From Prochilodus magdalenae (lineage: Eukaryota > Chordata > Actinopteri > Characiformes > Prochilodontidae): a stretch of DNA of 64,000 nt. A program made the position numbers and the translations under genes. Within the stretch, counting starts at the first letter, position 1, and each line of letters opens with the position of its first letter. The stretch covers positions 41,001-105,000 of the forward strand of contig JAMWET010006778.1 in NCBI GenBank assembly GCA_024036415.1, given 5' to 3'. This document shows positions 12,103 through 22,815 of this stretch, piece after piece. The notes under the pieces are model-generated. The model worked only from the letters and a program-made list of their open reading frames with translations. It was not told the origin of the DNA and ran no database searches.

Positions 12103-12185
12103 AGTCTGATCAGAAGATCGAACCCACGTGTGCACAGCACAATGGATTAGCAGGCCAATGCCTTAACCACTCGACCACCATACTG
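12103..12185 (-). repeat. tRNA-Ser(GCT)-derived sequence, probable SINE head or tRNA pseudogene
   Basis: On the minus strand the segment reads as a class II tRNA: GGTCGAGTGGTTAAGGC (D arm), CCTGCTAATCCATTGTGC (anticodon GCT and start of the long variable arm), then CACGTGGGTTCGAT (T arm). This closely follows vertebrate tRNA-Ser(GCT). The anticodon stem has mismatches on its 5' side and the 3' acceptor strand is not recognisable, so it is unlikely to be a working tRNA. Sequence downstream on the same strand (12102 towards about 11870) may be the SINE body, but I cannot assign it. Confidence 0.72.
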
Positions 12186-12199
12186 TGAATGTTGTTGTA

Positions 12200-13811
12200 T
12201 ATGTAAGGTTCTTGTATGAAAGCAGTGAGGAGGCTGAGCGAGGACATTTAGACCAAGGATGGTGCAGCATCTCAGCATTTTTTGACTGTGAAAGTTAATG
12301 TCAGATACAACTGACATTTTTTATTGTGTACAAAGGGGAACAGTTCATCAGTCTCAATCAATATCAAATTAATAAAGGTTAAAACACAGAATTTGGGAAT
12401 GTTGTGGGATATTGAAACATTTTACTAATACAGCAGAACATTCACTTTCCTCTCTTTTTACTGATTGTGCCACAGAGCCAAAATTACAAAGACTGCAGAT
12501 GAAACTATGCAAGATACAATGCTTGCGGAAACAACAACAAATGATGCATTGCCATTTCAAATGGTAATGCACCAGGCCCATATTTATTTGTTTGTCTTTG
12601 TTTTTCTTTGTTTTCCCCATTCCTAGCCTACATTAATACAATAAATATCATTTTATAGATGGCTGAGCTGGATGTTTTTCCTAGCTCAACACTCTTTCTA
12701 GAAGATGTATTGAAAATTAAACTGCCCTGGGTGCACAGTTCTCTTGCCTATTTATCATTGAATTGAGTGACTTGGTAGACTTTCTGACTTTTTAACATAT
12801 TGCTCAGCACTACCAGTAAAACACTGGCCACACCTCTTTATTCTATCTTTATTTTCTACAGAGTATTAGAGAAAACTTTAAAGCAATTAACAAACATATA
12901 TGGAATGACATAGTGACCAGAAAAGTGTATTTAACTATTGAAAGCTGACTTGCGGGGGATCTTCCAAAAAGGCACAATTTGTTCTAATGAAGCATGATAT
13001 ACTCTCGACATTCTCTCCAGCTTCATGAGGAACCACCTGGGATCATTTTCCAATAGTCCTAAAGAAAACATGCACACATGCTGAACCCTTCTTCATTGAT
13101 GGAAATGACCTTTTTTAAGCAAAATGGTTTGTTTTCATAGACAGTGTTTCATATTAGAAGCTAATCTCAAGCATTTACGATAAGAACTGTACATAAGGAG
13201 GGGATTGGAATGATTCCAAGAGACAAAGGGTAGGGCTTTGTTCTTAAGTCTTGCTGACAGGCTCTTAATTGAAATGCTTTGTTCTCTGAATGATTATTTA
13301 AATGTAGTTTCAGATACAGTGCCAACAACAAAGTATCCTGCTCATTTTCTAAGAAATGGAATGGAAGCTTATACCTGATGTTACTATGTGAAATGATGTG
13401 ACTAGAGCTGTCTAAACAAAACTCCATGTCCTTATGCACATTTATACCATTTTCTGATTTGTCCCTTCATAATTCAATAATGCAATATATCCTCTCTTTG
13501 TGTCTTGTCATGGTCTCTCAAACCCTGAAATGATTAACCCCTGAAAAGATTCACTTGAAAGTCAAGGTAAAGTAGAAAGTGGCTAAAATGCCTGTTATGC
13601 ATACTAAGGTCACACTCCAGCTTCCCATTCATTCCTATTAATTTCAGCCTATTTAACGTACAATAAAACCAAAATCTCTCCCTTATAACATAACTTCCAC
13701 AAGAGTATGTCTGTGGAGATTTTGGCAGGTTTTGAATTATGTATCTGTTCTGTAATAGTCTAAAGCGGTTAATTACAGTTGAAAATTGTGTGTTGCTTAC
13801 ATTTATATTCA
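12200..13811. other. No recognisable feature
   Basis: AT-rich unique-looking sequence. Short open frames on the minus strand (12369-12620, 13167-13439, 13534-13812) carry no recognisable domain or consistent codon pattern. Confidence 0.5.
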
Positions 13812-13819
13812 CAGCTTAC

Positions 13820-14878
13820 CAATGGTGGACAAAGTACACAAACTACGCACTGAAGTTAAAGTAGAGAGCCCCAAGGCAAAATAATATTAAAATAAAAATA
13901 CTTTACTACATACCTTCAAATGTACTTGCGTATGGAGTATTCTAGGTCATTAACTAGTCTGAAACTAATGTCTATTCAAAACCACAAATGTTCAGCATTG
14001 GTGGTTCAGCGGTAGAATTCTCACCTTGCGGGAGGCCCAGGTTCGATTCCCGGGCCAATGCACGGCACAGTTAAGGGGCAGTTGTGGGCTGAACCAGGGA
14101 ACCAGGCCTTGTGACCGGTTTGATTCCCTGAGCCTACAGTATAGACTGAGGAGCCCTTGAGCAAGGCACCTAACCCTTACTGCTCCCCGGGTGCCGTGGA
14201 TAGGGCTGCCCATTGCTCTGGGTAAGTGTGCTCACTGCCCCCTAGTGTGTTCACTAGTGAGTGTGTTTGTGGTGTTTCACTTCACGAATGGGTTAAATGC
14301 GGAAACTAAATTTCCCCACTGTGGGATCAACAAGGGTCTTAAAAAAAGATCATAAGTACAGAACACTGAAGGAGAACAGTTTCCTTTAGGTAGACCTATA
14401 AAGTAACTTTTTCCAAACAGATTCTTTTGCAACTTAGCTACAAGTTAAAGTTTAATAAAAACGTGCTGTAAACAGGATCACAAACTAGTTTATCTTTACT
14501 ATACTGCACTTCTATGGTCTCTGTATACATACTCACTACATATTTCTATATTGTGGTCAATTTACCAACAAAGTCAGGAACAATATGTTTTATCTGTTTA
14601 CTAACCCACCTTCTTCCAGATGGTCCTTCTCCCAGATGATGCCAAGAATCCATGAACAAGCTCGTTTCGTTTTGACATGTTATGGTTTTATATGCACTTA
14701 AGCTGAAAGGTACTACAACTTATGCATTATGTAGTGGAGTAAACAGTAGGACTTTAGAATTTGAAATGTAGTTAAATTACATAGTTGTCCAAAATGAAAA
14801 ATATTGCAGTACAGATACACTGATAAACTATTTAGGTACAGTAACTAAATTACATTGCTTCGTTACTGTCCACCACTG
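13820..14878. mobile_element. hAT-like non-autonomous transposon, ~1,059 bp
   Basis: The left end reads CAATGGTGGACAAAGTA and the right end, on the other strand, CAGTGGTGGACAGTAACG, giving short imperfect inverted termini. They are bordered by 8-bp sequences CAGCTTAC (13812-13819) and CAGTTTAC (14879-14886) with one transition. An 8-bp target duplication and a CAGTGGTGGAC-type end are characteristic of hAT elements. No transposase frame is present, so this is a non-autonomous copy. A SINE has inserted inside it at about 13995-14345. A duplicated copy of the right end with its flank lies at 18829-19004. Confidence 0.75.
13995..14345 (+). mobile_element. SINE with tRNA-Gly-like head, nested in the hAT element
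   Basis: Bases 13995-14062 resemble tRNA-Gly(GCC): GCATTGGTGGTTCAGCGG (A box region), then GAATTCTCACC, and GGTTCGATTCCCGGGCCAA (B box and acceptor side). About four bases covering the anticodon are missing, so it cannot decode. The body holds CTTGAGCAAGGCACCTAACC, a segment like the central domain of some fish SINEs (the V-SINE/HE1 resemblance is from memory). It ends near a 'gtgggatcaacaagggtc' tail with an A-rich stretch. It is nested inside 13820-14878, so it is younger than that insertion. Confidence 0.72.
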
Positions 14879-14985
14879 CAGTTTACTGCAAGCTGAGGAA
14901 CAGGAATTATTACAGTTGGTGCCATAGTATGCAAGATAAAGAGTAGGGAGTAACGCTACTGTAGGGTCCCTGAGGTGCATGAAGG
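14809..14985 (+). repeat. Duplicated segment, copy 1 (hAT right end plus flank)
   Basis: Bases 14809-14985 match 18829-19004 at high identity with few indels. They cover the last ~70 bp of the hAT element and about 100 bp of its right flank, including GAGTAGGGAGTAACGCTACT and GTAGGGTCCCTGAGGTGCAT. Because unique flank is included, the pair is best explained by a segmental duplication rather than independent insertions, unless the flank belongs to a larger repeat. Confidence 0.85.
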
Positions 14986-16329
14986 CATGCAGCCGCACTC
15001 CACAGTCGGGCTTTACACATATATAAGCTAAAAATACAACTTATTTACACATTTGAAGGTTTTTATACTGCAAGCCCACAGCTTACCATGATGCCTCCGT
15101 GCATCCACAGTGGCACGAGTCAGTAGGGAGATTCCACAACATAATAATTATTAATACGCTGTGCATAATGTATATTAAACAATGTATATGATGTACAATA
15201 CAAACTGTATTATTTTTCCTTCTCCTTTTTCTTTCTTTCATTCATATATTTAAAAAAAACAATCTAGTCTCAGTCTTGTCTCAGGGAGACAATTTTGGTT
15301 TTTAACTCAGGTCTTGGATATAACTCTGATTTAATGTGTCCAGGTCTCTGCTGTACCTCTAGTGGTCTTTATTACCCAAATAACTTGTGCATTAAATGGT
15401 ATGTAAAACAATACATTACCACAGACATGATAAGTGTAGTGTAAATATACAAGTGTGTGGATGCGTTAAACTGCCTACAGCTCAGGTGGCTAATGCTGTG
15501 CTGCTCTGTTGCTGATCATTAACATTTTACAGGCCAAAGTATAGTGGTTGCTAAAGCTATTTCCTGAATGAGGATGCAATTATTGCAGATCCTGCTGAAT
15601 ATGGACGGCAGGGTTTGAGCCTACTCTTTGGACAACAGGGCTGGGACAAAACTGGTGGTGGTGGGGAGGATGGCGCAGAACATTGAAATGTCGACATCTG
15701 AAAGCAGCAGAACAGAAATGTACGTTGAATCCTTATATTGCGGTGGCAGACTCCGATTGGTCAGAGTAATGGATGAGTGAGTGGTGTAGCATTGGAGTCT
15801 TCCTGGCAGCACTTGTACTAAAACTTTCATTTCTATGTATTAGGTTCCTGAATGTAATTGCTGCACAATTTAGGGGGAAAGGAAAACTTTGAGCAAGAAG
15901 CTGTGAAAGAAACTTCAGGCTCAGGTCAAATCTCAATCTCAAAAGGTAAAATCTCATGCATTGGAATGGAAATGGCAGTGTATGGCTGTAGTCCAGCTAA
16001 ATTTATCCTCGTAGCGTTGTCTAGAGACTCTATTTAAAGGATCCACATAATATAATATCCTCAAAAAAGGTGTTTTTAATAATGTAACTCAAAAATATAA
16101 ATAGATGTTATTTAATTACAGAGGTTTCTTTTGCCAACCTAAAAAAGAGCCACAGAAAACGTTAACCTTCATTCCAGAAGCCTGACTTGGCAAGCTATTC
16201 CATATTATTGTCAATGTTATATACGCTATGGTACCGGGTCAGTTGCCACTTTGTAGTCCTGTGGCAGGCTCTACTAAAGGGATTTGAGTGAGGTAATGGG
16301 AAAATGCATGAAATTTTCAAGTGGCCCAA
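14986..16329. other. No recognisable feature
   Basis: AT-rich sequence with overlapping short minus-strand frames at 15621-15957 that show no domain. No element ends were found. Confidence 0.45.
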
Positions 16330-16445
16330 ACGCCACAAATAATTTTTACCTAATGAAGTGGCTGGTGGGTGTATAATCAAAAGCGAAATTGATTATAAAT
16401 TAAATAAATGAAGGATCATCACTGACATTTGCACAGTACTGTATA
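16330..16445 (+). mobile_element. Fragments: Tc1-like 3' end and fold-back-family piece
   Basis: At 16345-16375, ACCTAATGAAGTGGCTGGTG resembles the 3' terminus of the Tc1-like family whose 5' part is at 3770. Directly after, 16395-16445 (ATTAAATAAATGAAGGATCA to 'gcacagtactgtat') matches the internal segment of the fold-back family at 17225-17285 and 18553-18600. The two fragments abut, suggesting one insertion into or next to the other. Confidence 0.5.
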
Positions 16446-17124
16446 TGTAAACTGGCCTATTTTCTGATTGGCCGAACAGAATTGTGCATTTAAAAAGCAG
16501 CTGGACGAAGCATTATATTTGAGTTTATTTCTGTGACATCAGAACAGCGATTCATTTGTACACATATTTGGACAGTATGTATTGGTGAATGAATAGAACA
16601 TCAAACTCTATTATTTAAAAAGGAAACTTTACCACCACACAGGGTCCTTAAGCTCTGTCCTGAATTTGCACTTCTGTCCCTCATGTCTTATTCTAAAAGT
16701 GCTTTGCACAGTGTTGGGGGAGGCAGTCAGACTGTTATTCTGCATTCCTCCCTCTCTATTCTTTTTTTTGTGTGTACACAAAATGTACATATGAACACAA
16801 ATATGATGAGGCCTGAGGTACTGAGGCACTTTTTCACTTTCTAATATATCTGCTTGCTGCAGTAAACGATGGAATCTATCAGAAGTGATTTTCATCTTCC
16901 CACAAGCTGAAAAAGGCATTGTCATTTCATTTACTGTGCATATATTTGCAGAGCCACAAGAGAAGCATATACCAAGCGGCTGGTGGGATTCATTTCAAAC
17001 CGATCTTCCTTTAATTTGTGTTGTTCGCTCAGTGCTAGCTCCTGAAGTGCTGCGAACAATGCTAATGTAACTCATTCTATGAGTGCTACATTCTATTGTG
17101 CCTACAAGGACTAATGCACACCAA
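16446..17124. other. No recognised repeat; possible regulatory sequence
   Basis: The segment at about 16860-17080 looks non-repetitive and carries short frames on both strands (minus 16629-16925, plus 16885-17070) without recognisable domains. I cannot support a function. Confidence 0.35.
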
Positions 17125-17610
17125 AGGTTAGTCCAGTTAAAGTGGTCTTAAATGTAACGTATTTTAAAGGCAGTTTTATCTTCACCATTGCGAATAATCA
17201 CCTCGATAATATTTACCTTGTAGATTAAATAAATAAAGTGTCATGACTGACATTTAAACAGTTCTACACAGTCATTTGCACACTACAGTGTTTTTCTGCA
17301 TGCTTTGTTAATCCCCTTTCACTCTATTCTTCAGTGGTCCTCCACAAGACCACCACAGAGCATGTATTATTTGGGAGATGGGTCATTCTCAGCACTGCAG
17401 TGAGAATAATGTTGTGGTCCTATGGGGGTCCTAGCCATTGACGAACAGGGTGAAAGGAGGATAATACACGATGCAGAGAAACAGATGGACTACAGTCTGT
17501 AATTGTAGTATAACACAATGCACCTACTTAGTGAGTGAAGCTAATAAAAATGATAATAAGTGTAGAAGCAATAAGGTGAACCTGATGAGGTGAGTATATA
17601 TATATATATA
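17125..17610 (+). mobile_element. Fold-back element copy with closely spaced inverted arms
   Basis: The left arm (about 17285-17345: 'ttctgcatgctttgttaatc', 'cactctattcttcagtgg') is the approximate reverse complement of the right arm (about 17430-17487: 'ccattgacgaacagggtgaa', 'gatgcagagaaacagatgg'). Between them is CCACCACAGAGCATGTATTA and a 'tcattctcagcactgcagtg' segment, shared with 4344-4868. The stretch 17125-17285 aligns with 18420-18590. It has no coding capacity, ends are decayed, and an AT tract follows at 17594. Confidence 0.62.
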
Positions 17611-18410
17611 TATTTATATATAATTTCCAGAAATGTACCAGGAATATTTATAGGTTTACTGCATGGCTCCTCATGAGTTGAATAGGGTGCTATACATTGT
17701 GCTGTTGTAATGGCAGTATGTGAATATCGGGGGTTGGGAGGCACTGGTGGTAAGGGACACAGACTTGTAGTCTACCTACACAAAGCCACACCTAGTGCTT
17801 TTGCAAGTAAATTTGTATTTTTGAGATTTGTTTTGTTTGCTTTGCTTGCTTTCACAATGCACTGGCGAATACACAGCTACTTTTAGTCCGTATTTGTTAT
17901 TCAGCCAGAGTTTTGCAGGAATTCAAGTACTTTTGCTTTCACATTTGGCATCATGTTAACCAAAACACTACTACTTTGCATGGAAAATAAGACACTTAAT
18001 GCCTGTATGGTAGCATCCTGCTACTGACTCATGCTGCTGTGGAGGTGTGGCCATTAACTAAGCGACACTTTAAGAAGAGATGTAAGTGATGTAGATATAT
18101 AGTGGATGTTTGATATGCGTGTGTATTTGTGCTTCAGTCTCCGGATGTGGGTGTTTTGTGTGGGAGGTTACTATGGGGCGGGACATGTAGCAAATGCAGC
18201 AGAACGCTATGTGTCTTTCTGCTGGTGATCAATCAATACAAGAGTACTCCTCACAGCAGAATCGTTTTAGCAAGAAAGGACGGACTAGAGACAAACGCAT
18301 ACAAGTGTGAGACATAGATGAAGCCTATGATTGCCTGCATTTTAAGTTACTTTGCCACTTTCATGTTTGTTTATTGCAGCTTTTCTTTTAGCTAAAACTG
18401 AAATAACTAG
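17611..18410. other. No recognisable feature
   Basis: AT-rich sequence between two fold-back family copies. It may include decayed parts of neighbouring repeats but no boundary can be drawn. Confidence 0.4.
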
Positions 18411-18650
18411 CTAAGTTCAGCCCAATTAAAGTGGTCCTTAAGGTACGGTATTTTGAATGCAGTTTTATCTACACAGTGTCACCACTAGGAAGGTTTACCC
18501 TACCAGGAAAGTCACTGGTGCGTGTGTTTTCAAAAGCTGCCTTAATTGTAGATGAAATAAATGAAGGGTCATCACTGACATTTGCACAGTACTGTGTTTC
18601 TCTGCATACTTCGATCTCCTTTCACACTCTTCTTCAGTGGTCCACCAATG
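18411..18650 (+). mobile_element. Fold-back family, partial copy
   Basis: The copy aligns with 17125-17345: 'ccaattaaagtggtcctta', 'gcagttttatct', GATGAAATAAATGAAGGGTC, then 'cagtactgtgtttctctgcatac' and 'ttcttcagtggtcc'. It stops after the left arm, so it cannot fold back on itself. A further short fragment of the same family lies at about 19797-19835. Confidence 0.6.
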
Positions 18651-18828
18651 ACTTGGAAAGATGAACCTTTGAAGGGAGTGATGTGTAAGTGACCTGCTAC
18701 TGAGTTAACCATTCCATTGAGACACTGGAGGCATGGCAATGCAGAGGGCCATGCAAAGAGACTCATGGGAGGTGCACATGCCCCTTAAGAAGAGTAAGTG
18801 TCTTTCTTATGTTTTATTGTGTCTAGAT

Positions 18829-19004
18829 GTACAGATACACTGAAAAACTACTTAAGTACAGTAACTAATTACATTTCTTCGTTACTGTCCACCACTGCAG
18901 CTTACTGTGAGCTAAGGAACAGGAATTGTTACAGTTGGTGCGATAGTATGTTATATAAAGAGTAGGGAGTAACGCTACTGTAGGGTCCCTGAGGTGCATG
19001 GAGG
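18829..19004 (+). repeat. Duplicated segment, copy 2
   Basis: Partner of 14809-14985 at an offset of about 4,020 bp, same orientation. It starts abruptly inside the hAT right end and continues through the flank. Here the sequence directly after the hAT terminus is CAGCTTAC, identical to the left target duplication at 13812-13819, whereas copy 1 has CAGTTTAC. Confidence 0.85.
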
Positions 19005-19439
19005 CTGTGGCTAATGGCGACCTCCCTTATTGTTTCAGTGTTATATGTCTTTTTGCTGGTGTCTCATTAAAAGAACACTACTCATGGGTAATGTCATGAG
19101 TTCATGGCTTCTTATGTATCTCACTCTACGCCAGTTTCATGATTTGTATATTAATATTATTAGTCATTTTAAACTTTACCTGATATCAATAATAAGACAA
19201 TTATCTATAAAGAGTCAAATTTTAGAAAAGGCAGAATACAAGACAGTTCAGTGCTAAGTAGCAGAGAACATGCTCTTCTGTTTCACCACCTCATTTAGTG
19301 TGGACCATCAGAAAAATGTGCTCCCACCCATAGCGCACTGAGCCAGGGTTCATTTGGAAGTGGACCGAGAACCGCAATATGCTCTGCACCATGGGTCTGA
19401 ACTATGAGTCTGAATAGATGTGTAGCTATCAAGACGCCA
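19005..19439. other. No recognisable feature
   Basis: AT-rich sequence with one 75-codon chance frame (19030-19257, plus) lacking recognisable domains. Confidence 0.45.
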
Positions 19440-19800
19440 GTACTGTGAAAAGGAAATAAACAAATAGAAGACAATTTACAGAAATTGCTGGCGTTCTCAG
19501 ATCAATGGACAGGCCGCTCCAGAATCCAGATCATTGAATTTGTTTGAGATTGCTTGGATTGTGAGAAGCAGAAATTGCAACCAATACTAAGACTGACCAC
19601 TAAAAACATCTCTGTAGATTTCTGGAAAAACTGAAAACAATTTTGCAAAGAAGAATGGAGGCTGTAATAACGGCACCAAATCCTTGACTTGAAAAACTTG
19701 ATTTTATATCTGGTTGTTAAGGCCTCTGTGTAATTTTCTGCTAATTAGGTTGTCTGCTGTTTGCCTGGTGTTGAAAAATGAATAGCTTATTGCCTGGTAA
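19440..19800 (+). pseudogene. Tc1-like transposase C-terminal relic with 3' flank
   Basis: The plus strand carries GGCGTTCTCAGATCAATGGA and 'gccgctccagaatccagatc' followed by 'attgaatttgtttgagattg', a decayed form of the SPDLN-IE-VW-type catalytic segment. Downstream are 'ggaggctgtaataacggc' and 'ggcctctgtgtaattttct', the 3' region of the same family. Stops and indels interrupt it. The same family is recognisable at 39950-40080 and in pieces at 56100-56640. Confidence 0.68.
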
Positions 19801-19835
19801 TTAAATAAATGAAGAATGGTCACAGTACTGTATTA

Positions 19836-20820
19836 GTCTTAAAGGCAGAGTGGCTACAACAGCTTGTTTAATTGTTAGGGAGAAAATCAGGAAATGGCCA
19901 TGTAAAAAATGATTTACCACTGTTTATTTACATAAACGCACACAGATATTATCAGTGGACAGCAGTTTTAATAAAAATATTTTTATAAAAATATAAAAAG
20001 TTAACTGTAGGATATGGGCTTTAAAGCATGTGATGACTGCAGTATCATGTCTTTCACCCACGCTTATCGGATGTTCAGTATCTTGAGGAATTCAGTGTTA
20101 CAGGGTGAAAAGAAGGAGGTGTTTATTTGTAGGCAACTAAATGTGGTCAAAACCAGCTACTTGCGTCAGACCCTGTGTGCTTTGGCTTGCGGCTGGTCGT
20201 GCTGATCACACCTTGGGGATTGAAAGTATGCAGACAGCTTGTCTGACCAGGATCCACAAATCAGTTATTTTATTTTGCCGCCAAGTCACATGGTACTGCC
20301 TCAGACATCAGCATCACTCCAAGATGTGAAGGTGGGATATTAGAATGTGTGATGGGACTAGCAGTTACAGATCACCACCAGGCAGCACTAAATCAATGAA
20401 GCACTGGGAGGAATGAATGAGGGGCCATGGAGTACAGATAAAAAGGACAGTATGTGCTATTCTTTATAATGCCTTTAAAAGCTCCATGGCAAACTATTTC
20501 ATTTATTCTATGTTAAAAGCTGGATCCTGAGATGTCTCGTATCTAGCTCCATACCTACCTAAAACAAAGATGGATTTGTACATTGTGTATTCCCAAATGC
20601 TAATATTTTTACTTCTGCCCAATGGAGAAATGTAATCTATTCTTTACTCTGCCGTTCACACTGAGTGACTAATTTTTCTACACTTGTTCTTTCAGACTTC
20701 ATGTAAATCTAATGGGAAATTGTAACTATCTTTAATTAATCTGTAAAAAAGTTTACAAAATTCTATGCAACTGATGTGGACTGTATTGTTGGAGCTAATC
20801 ATACCAATTCAGATTGACCA
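19836..20820. other. No recognisable feature
   Basis: Mostly unique-looking sequence. Some may belong to the 5' part of the retroelement relic that follows, but no LTR or primer-binding site is visible. Confidence 0.4.
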
Positions 20821-21520
20821 AGGAGTGTGACCAAACCTGAACTGGAAAACTGGAAGATTGGCAAAGGGGTGGAGCTTGTCCTCAATGTGGAGATGCAGTA
20901 ACAAGCAATGCAATGCAGCGAATGAGCTTGGGGAATACATACCGTGCCACGTAGGCCATAAATGGGTAGCAGCAGAGCAATTGGGGTGCTGGCAGTGCAG
21001 AAGAAAGAGACACTGCAAAAGCCAATGCTGCAAACCTTAGCCAGCAGGGAACAGAATCCAGGCAGCAAGATCAGCTGGCTAGTGGACTGTAGGTCAGATG
21101 CAGCATAGACAGGAGACAGCTCGCTGCCTTTATTGACACCGGCCTGTCTATTCGCTGCCACATCCGTGCTTTCTCCCTCACCCCAATAGTGGCATAATGG
21201 CCAATTGGGAAGCAATGACCATCCAACTTAAGTGCTTTACCAGCAGCCAAGTCGATTAGACAAGGAGGAAGTAGCTCCAGATCATGGTGGTGGCCTGAGA
21301 TGAGTGGTGGCTCATGCCCAAACAGGAGGTGTGCATCCTTGGTTTAGATTTAGATGGCGATGCTGGGCTTTGAGAGGTAATGAGCAGTTTGCAGAGAGAC
21401 AGTGTGGCCTTCATGTCCTGTTGAGAAAGCCAAAATGGATAAGCAAAACATCCTGCACCGCAGCTGTTTGGTTGATCCCCAGGACACCACAGGTTTTTAG
21501 GGGTTGGAGCTACTAGTGCT
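20821..21520 (+). pseudogene. LTR-retroelement relic: gag zinc knuckle and aspartic protease
   Basis: The frame 20858-21040 ends with CWQCRRKRHCKSQC (20987-21028), an intact C-X2-C-X4-H-X4-C zinc knuckle of gag nucleocapsid type. About 110 bp later, AAFIDTGLSIR (about 21125-21157) resembles a retropepsin active site (hydrophobic-DTG). About 190 bp further, KQEVCILGLDL (about 21318-21350) resembles the conserved ILG-D segment near the end of such proteases. The order and spacing fit gag-protease of a Ty3/gypsy-type or related retroelement. Stops and frame changes separate the parts, and no reverse transcriptase or LTRs are evident. The clade cannot be assigned. Minus-strand open frames over this region are shadows. 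Confidence 0.7.
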
Positions 21521-22489
21521 GAAGAAGTTGACCACAGAGTGCCAGGCCAACTGAATAGATCACAGAGCAGCACACAAGCCATACCTTCCTCAGTATCAGC
21601 AGCACCACAAGTGTGATGCTGGAAATGCCAGTGTCCTAAGTGGGACCATGAATATATGATACACTCTCTGATGGTGGAGGGGCTCCCAGATATTGTGTAC
21701 CAGGGTACACTAAAACCCATCACCACAAGGTGCTGCATTGGGGTCTCCTAGAACAATGTTCCCAAGGATTCTAGCCTCACAGATAACACTCAAGGCTCCC
21801 AAACCTTGGTGGAGCATGACCAGCACCCCCAGGCACTGTGGAGCCCTCGTAACACCCCTTGGTGAGCAAAAATGAATTGATGTTTGTTATGCTCAGTTTG
21901 TTTGCATGGACTTTATTTTAAAGGCCAGGCTAGGTTCTAAGGGCAAGAGTCTTTGTAGTGGAGTGACAGAGAGCAGAAATTCCAGTAAGGTTGAGCTATA
22001 GTCCAGAACCACCCACTTTACAATATGATTTATTTATTTATTTATTTATTTTTGCTTGGCAAACTCTTCTTTTACCTGAGTCTTTATTATATTGCAGTAA
22101 GACTGTATAGGTATTGGTTACTTTATCCAGCCCTGCTGTTTTCTATTTATGTTTATTGGTTCAGTTTTTCAGTTTGCCATGGGAATTTGTCATGCCTGTT
22201 TTCCTGATAGTACACCTCAGTTTGCCTATAGAATAACTTCTCCATGGTTAAACAGTACACAAAGCAGCTGCTGAAATATTGCAATATCACACTGAAATAA
22301 ATAGTACCCTGGCAAATGCAAATCAAGGGCTCTAAGAAAATTTAATCACCACAGTCTGCCTATTTGCCCTACAGAGGTGTTGCTTTATTGTCAGTGAATA
22401 AGCGCTCATGGTTCACAAATAATATCTGCCTCCATATTCATTTTTACCACCTCATGTATGGGTCAGTTCATGAACTGAAGTGATTAGCA
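21521..22489. other. Possible decayed retroelement continuation, then a (TTTA)n tract
   Basis: The sequence to about 21850 has similar composition to the protease relic and may continue it, but I see no reverse-transcriptase motif. A (TTTA)n tract lies at about 22027-22051. The rest is unrecognised. Confidence 0.4.
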
Positions 22490-22815
22490 AGGGCTTTTCC
22501 TTGACAAATCTGCTCTTGTGTTCATACTTCAGAAGAGCCTTTTTATATATTGACCTTAATATATTCACCTACTTCAATCAGGTTGTCAATCTATCTAGAA
22601 AATGACTATAGGCAGTTTCCTATGTGGCTCGAAATTTTCTCTGTATTGAAATCTTTGAGGGCCACATGCGTTGAGTACTTTAAGAGCAGCGCTTGAATTC
22701 GATTTCAATGCGCTGTTATGGAGCCAAGTTAGAGAGACTGCATCAGCATAGTGCTGAGTGGGCGAAAAAGAATACCATCAACAATGAGGCTCTCTGAAGT
22801 GCCTTACTTCCTCTG
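22490..22815. promoter_or_regulatory. Candidate conserved non-coding block
   Basis: Non-repetitive sequence of balanced composition. It includes an E-box-like CACATG and a palindrome-like GCGCTTGAATTCGATTTCAA followed by TGCGC near 22688-22715. There is no coding evidence. The claim rests only on composition and the absence of repeats. Confidence 0.2.

Noticed and set aside
12103..12185. Functional tRNA-Ser gene
   Set aside because: The anticodon stem is mismatched and the 3' acceptor strand is not recognisable.
13995..14062. Functional tRNA-Gly gene
   Set aside because: About four bases at the anticodon are missing and the sequence runs directly into a SINE body.
21256..21738. 160-codon minus-strand frame (and 20799-21215 minus)
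   Set aside because: They are antisense to the plus-strand retroelement relic, whose motifs explain the region better, and have no domain of their own.
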